Source: Candidatus Omnitrophota bacterium
GTDB taxonomy: Bacteria; Omnitrophota; Gorgyraeia; Duberdicusellales; 4484-171
DNA length: 7,188 bases
Direction: 5' to 3'
NCBI GenBank assembly: GCA_030631705.1
Contig: DAOVKQ010000030.1
Coordinates: 1-7,188 of the forward strand
A model generated the notes under the pieces. It was not told where the DNA came from. It saw nothing but the letters and a program-made list of their open reading frames with translations, and did not search any database. Each line of letters opens with the position of its first letter. Position 1 is the first letter of the stretch. The translations under genes were made by a program, and so were the position numbers. Positions 4,335 to 7,188 of this stretch are shown here, one piece after another.

Positions 4335-7172
4335 TTAAAACTTCTGACGATAATAAATCCTTATGATATGCTGAGTATCAAGAACAGGTATGCCTCCCCC
4401 AAAAGGAGAATAACTGACATTGCTTATCCCCATAAGACCGCCTACGCCATACTGGGCAACCAGTTCACTGTTATTTTTCAAACGCCACTTCATTTCGGAA
4501 AATATATTATGATGAGAACCTTTAACTACTATATGCTTTTCGTTTAACTCGGATATGTCTTTTACTCTTGAATAAACATAACGAAAGTATAAACCAAGCT
4601 TTTCAAAAGGAAAATAGCTTACCTCTAAACCAATATGATTTGTATTCTCATCAATGATTTGAGCCCAGTGGTATTCATTTCGGGTAACATCAATATAAAT
4701 CTCTAAATTATCTCTGGGCTTTAAACCTATACCGAATTTAAGAATATCAAAATACTTATAGGCCGGTAAGGGGAAAACCTCAGGGTAATAGACCCCAAAT
4801 ATCTCTTTGAGGTAATTCCTTCCATACAAACTATACGTCTCAGTGCTATTCCAATCTAATATGCCCCGGCCGAAATTATCGTAAGCCAGTGTCGAATCAT
4901 TAGAATGTTCCCAGACAAAATTGCTATATAACGAATTAGAGAAATCATATTTTGCCCCTAAAGAAAGAGTTTTCAGGGAGGGATCTTTACCATCCTCTAT
5001 TGACGCATTTTCATACGGTCCTCCAGTGTCGGGGTCAATAATAAAGGGATCAATTCCTGCCTTAGTCTTAGGAAGATCATGGTAAATACCTAAAACTTTC
5101 GCGGTCAACTTGGGGCTTGCCTTATAGGTGCTTTCAAAACGGGAAACATTTTCGATATATTTGCCATTAACATTATGGACATTTCTTACATCAAATAAAC
5201 TGTTCAAGTCACCTCCCCAAAGATTCTCCGCTTCCCAGCGGAAACTAACAACATCTCTTCCGTAATCAATGCCGTCGCCTATTTTAAAAACCTTAATATC
5301 ATCCCAGCTTAAAGGCGTCCCATAAATGCCGGTAAAATAATATTTAAACGGCTCACGAAAAGAAATATGCCTTGACCAAAAAGTATCGTCACGGGTTTCA
5401 CGAAAGCTGCTTAAAGCGCTTTCAAAACCCTCATCCATATGAGTAAAAGCCAATTTCCATTTATAAAAAGATTCCTTGGCTGAAGGTACAATGGCAAAAT
5501 AATTCCGGCCGAATACATTGCCTGAGGAATTAATTAAACTCAGGTGTAATGTATTTCCTTTCTTTTTCGTATCATAACTGGGGCTGCTACGGTCATACTC
5601 GGCACGTGAAGTAGCTAGTTCTAAGAAAATCTCTGTATTAGGGCTGAACCCATAATTCAAATCGAACCCGGCAGTATTAGTGAAAGCGTCGAGAGTACGC
5701 TTATTGTACCCTAGTTTAGAGGTATAAATTAAGCCCAAAGTAAGATTATCCAGCCAAAAATATTTTGCCCGTACAACATTACCCAAAGCATCAAATCTTT
5801 CATAATCCTGCCATAACGTCTTAGGGGAAGCAGTAGAAAAATCTATCGGCAGTCTATTTAAATCAAGGCTTAAAGAAGCGCCCCTTAAAGAAGTAAGCCG
5901 CCCTCCGCTAGAATCCCGGGTAAAAAAGGCCAATGAATCATTCCACCACCCCTTAAAGAAATTCTCAGGAATTGCCCCGGTATTAACATGACCCGGCTCC
6001 CACCCCACTAACCATTGCGATTCCTCCCAATAGGTATGGCGATTAGAAAGCATTAACGGATCATCGGAAGTATAGACAAGTTTTTCTGTACCTACAGGAA
6101 AAACGCGCAAATTCCAGTCATAGCCGCTGCGTTCAAACCATAATTCCCGTAACGGCCAAAACTCGCGCTCGATTTCAAGCTCAGGTATAGTAAACGTATC
6201 AGCAGGGCCCCAATCAAGACCTGACACGGAAAAAGAAACAGTTTTTCCGTCTTTCACTTTTACTTCAGGTAAAGAAAATGAATTACCTAACTGATCGGAA
6301 TATACAATTTCACCTATTGTATAACCGGTATTTGACCAATACTTTAATTGCACATCAGCCGTATCTCCGAAACCGCTGCTAACGGTAACTTTTTCTGATT
6401 TACCGATAAAACTCCAGGGACTTACATCAATATAGGTATGAAAACCCCAACCGTCATCTTTAAACGAATCGAGTTCGAGACGCAGCTGACTATAAACAGC
6501 GGGATCAAAAGTATTCTCTCTGCTGTTAAACCCGTCATCACTCAAAATACGCCAGTTCTCTTCATTCAAATCAAAATTCGCTCTATTCCCTATAACATCA
6601 CCCCCGCTATAACCAAGACTTAACTGATAATCTCCTTTTATTTCCAGACTCCGGGAAGGTTTATCTTCCGTATATGACGAAGCTTTTTCTTTAACCGGTT
6701 TTTGCGCAGCCGCTTCAATCCGCGCGGAAAGGCCCTCCTTTACAGAAGATTCTTCTTCCAGAGCTCTTTTTCGCTGCCTTAAAGTCTCCAGATATTCTTC
6801 CTCTTTTTCGACGTCATAAGCATCCAGCATTTTTTGCATTCTTTCCTCTTTGAAAGCTGACTTTGGCTCAGGCAAGCGAATTTCCTGTTTTTTCCCGGGT
6901 TTTGATTTTTGTTTAAAAGAATCCAAAACTTTATCTATTTTATCCTTGTGCATGATATTCAGGTATTTCCTGGCTTCACTACTGCCGGGATTAATAATTA
7001 AAGCTTTTTTGAATTCTATCTCGGCATCTTCAAGGCGACCCGCCTTAAAATATTGTTTACCAAGATCTACGAGATAATTTTCTGCGCCTGAAGACGCGAA
7101 AGCAGGCAATGGATGGTTAGAAACAAAAGAAACAATAAGCAAACAGGAAAATATCAATAACTTTATTCTCAT
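4335..7172 (-). CDS. Large outer-membrane beta-barrel protein with N-terminal TPR
   Basis: I do not recognise a named family. The 945 residues begin with a classic signal peptide (hydrophobic 4-18, AFA at 24-26, cleavage likely after Ala26). A TPR-like helical pair follows (about 31-71: YLVDLGKQYFKAGRLEDAEIEFKKALIINPGS). Next is a highly charged linker (72-175). From about 176 to the end it is aromatic-rich, alternating sequence typical of amphipathic beta strands with long loops. It ends IIRIYYRQKF with a terminal Phe, the usual BAM recognition signal. About 770 residues would make a very large barrel. No TonB box with plug and no POTRA repeats are visible. The TPR-plus-barrel arrangement recalls polysaccharide exporters such as PgaA and BcsC, though those carry many TPRs. 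A porin for uptake or export of saccharide is inferred from the neighbouring ROK and LacI genes. The ATG at 7172 is chosen for the signal peptide; only 16 upstream bases are visible, so its promoter lies outside. Confidence 0.88.
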   Translation of the reverse strand: MRIKLLIFSCLLIVSFVSNHPLPAFASSGAENYLVDLGKQYFKAGRLEDAEIEFKKALIINPGSSEARKYLNIMHKDKIDKVLDSFKQKSKPGKKQEIRLPEPKSAFKEERMQKMLDAYDVEKEEEYLETLRQRKRALEEESSVKEGLSARIEAAAQKPVKEKASSYTEDKPSRSLEIKGDYQLSLGYSGGDVIGNRANFDLNEENWRILSDDGFNSRENTFDPAVYSQLRLELDSFKDDGWGFHTYIDVSPWSFIGKSEKVTVSSGFGDTADVQLKYWSNTGYTIGEIVYSDQLGNSFSLPEVKVKDGKTVSFSVSGLDWGPADTFTIPELEIEREFWPLRELWFERSGYDWNLRVFPVGTEKLVYTSDDPLMLSNRHTYWEESQWLVGWEPGHVNTGAIPENFFKGWWNDSLAFFTRDSSGGRLTSLRGASLSLDLNRLPIDFSTASPKTLWQDYERFDALGNVVRAKYFWLDNLTLGLIYTSKLGYNKRTLDAFTNTAGFDLNYGFSPNTEIFLELATSRAEYDRSSPSYDTKKKGNTLHLSLINSSGNVFGRNYFAIVPSAKESFYKWKLAFTHMDEGFESALSSFRETRDDTFWSRHISFREPFKYYFTGIYGTPLSWDDIKVFKIGDGIDYGRDVVSFRWEAENLWGGDLNSLFDVRNVHNVNGKYIENVSRFESTYKASPKLTAKVLGIYHDLPKTKAGIDPFIIDPDTGGPYENASIEDGKDPSLKTLSLGAKYDFSNSLYSNFVWEHSNDSTLAYDNFGRGILDWNSTETYSLYGRNYLKEIFGVYYPEVFPLPAYKYFDILKFGIGLKPRDNLEIYIDVTRNEYHWAQIIDENTNHIGLEVSYFPFEKLGLYFRYVYSRVKDISELNEKHIVVKGSHHNIFSEMKWRLKNNSELVAQYGVGGLMGISNVSYSPFGGGIPVLDTQHIIRIYYRQKF

Positions 7173-7188
7173 CTTGTGAATAGAATAC

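Noticed and set aside
6438..7077. Plus-strand open frames opposite the barrel gene (6438-6623 and 6850-7077)
   Set aside because: They are short, antisense to the signal peptide, TPR and linker regions, and without supporting motifs.
4335..7172. TonB-dependent receptor identity for the large barrel
   Set aside because: No plug domain or TonB box is visible after the signal peptide; a TPR and charged linker occupy that place.
1..7188. CRISPR array, tRNA or rRNA genes, insertion sequences
   Set aside because: No spaced direct repeats, transposase-like frames, terminal inverted repeats or cloverleaf sequences were seen on reading; almost all of the window is accounted for by the five genes.

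Overview
The window is an AT-rich bacterial segment in which every supportable gene is on the minus strand. In transcription order they are: a 945-residue outer-membrane barrel protein with an N-terminal TPR (7172-4335), a divergent ROK-family protein (4150-3170), a membrane-anchored coiled-coil protein (3144-1960), a LacI-family regulator (1922-906), and the first 259 codons of a class II (adenosylcobalamin-dependent) ribonucleotide reductase, nrdJ, running off the left edge (778-1). The signal peptide and the C-terminal-Phe barrel indicate a diderm. The class II reductase, the base composition and the TPR-plus-barrel style would suit a Candidatus Omnitrophota-like or related uncultured diderm, but that placement is an impression and cannot be fixed from this sequence.

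Layout: 7172-4335 is the barrel gene, followed by an AT-rich hairpin (4322-4290) and a 184-base gap. The gap carries a good extended -10 promoter candidate for the ROK gene. ROK, coiled-coil and lacI-type genes follow with gaps of 25 and 37 bases and look like one transcription unit. The last two are separated by a hairpin that spans the upstream stop codon. The 127-base gap between the lacI-type gene and nrdJ is dense with signals: a near-consensus sigma-70-type promoter (TTGACA, 17 bases, TATAAA) and, just upstream, two NrdR-box-like 16-mers whose starts are exactly 31 bases apart. The second box covers the lacI-type stop codon.

How the genes may work together: a LacI regulator, a ROK-fold sugar-binding protein and a large outer-membrane protein side by side suggest a carbohydrate sensing, uptake or export locus. 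No catabolic enzyme or inner-membrane transporter is present in the window, so the substrate is unknown. The ROK protein lacks the usual phosphate-loop and zinc motifs and may be a sensor rather than a kinase. nrdJ is a separate unit, probably controlled by NrdR. The most solid non-coding observation is the paired NrdR boxes. The most novel-looking material is the TPR-barrel, degenerate ROK and coiled-coil cluster.
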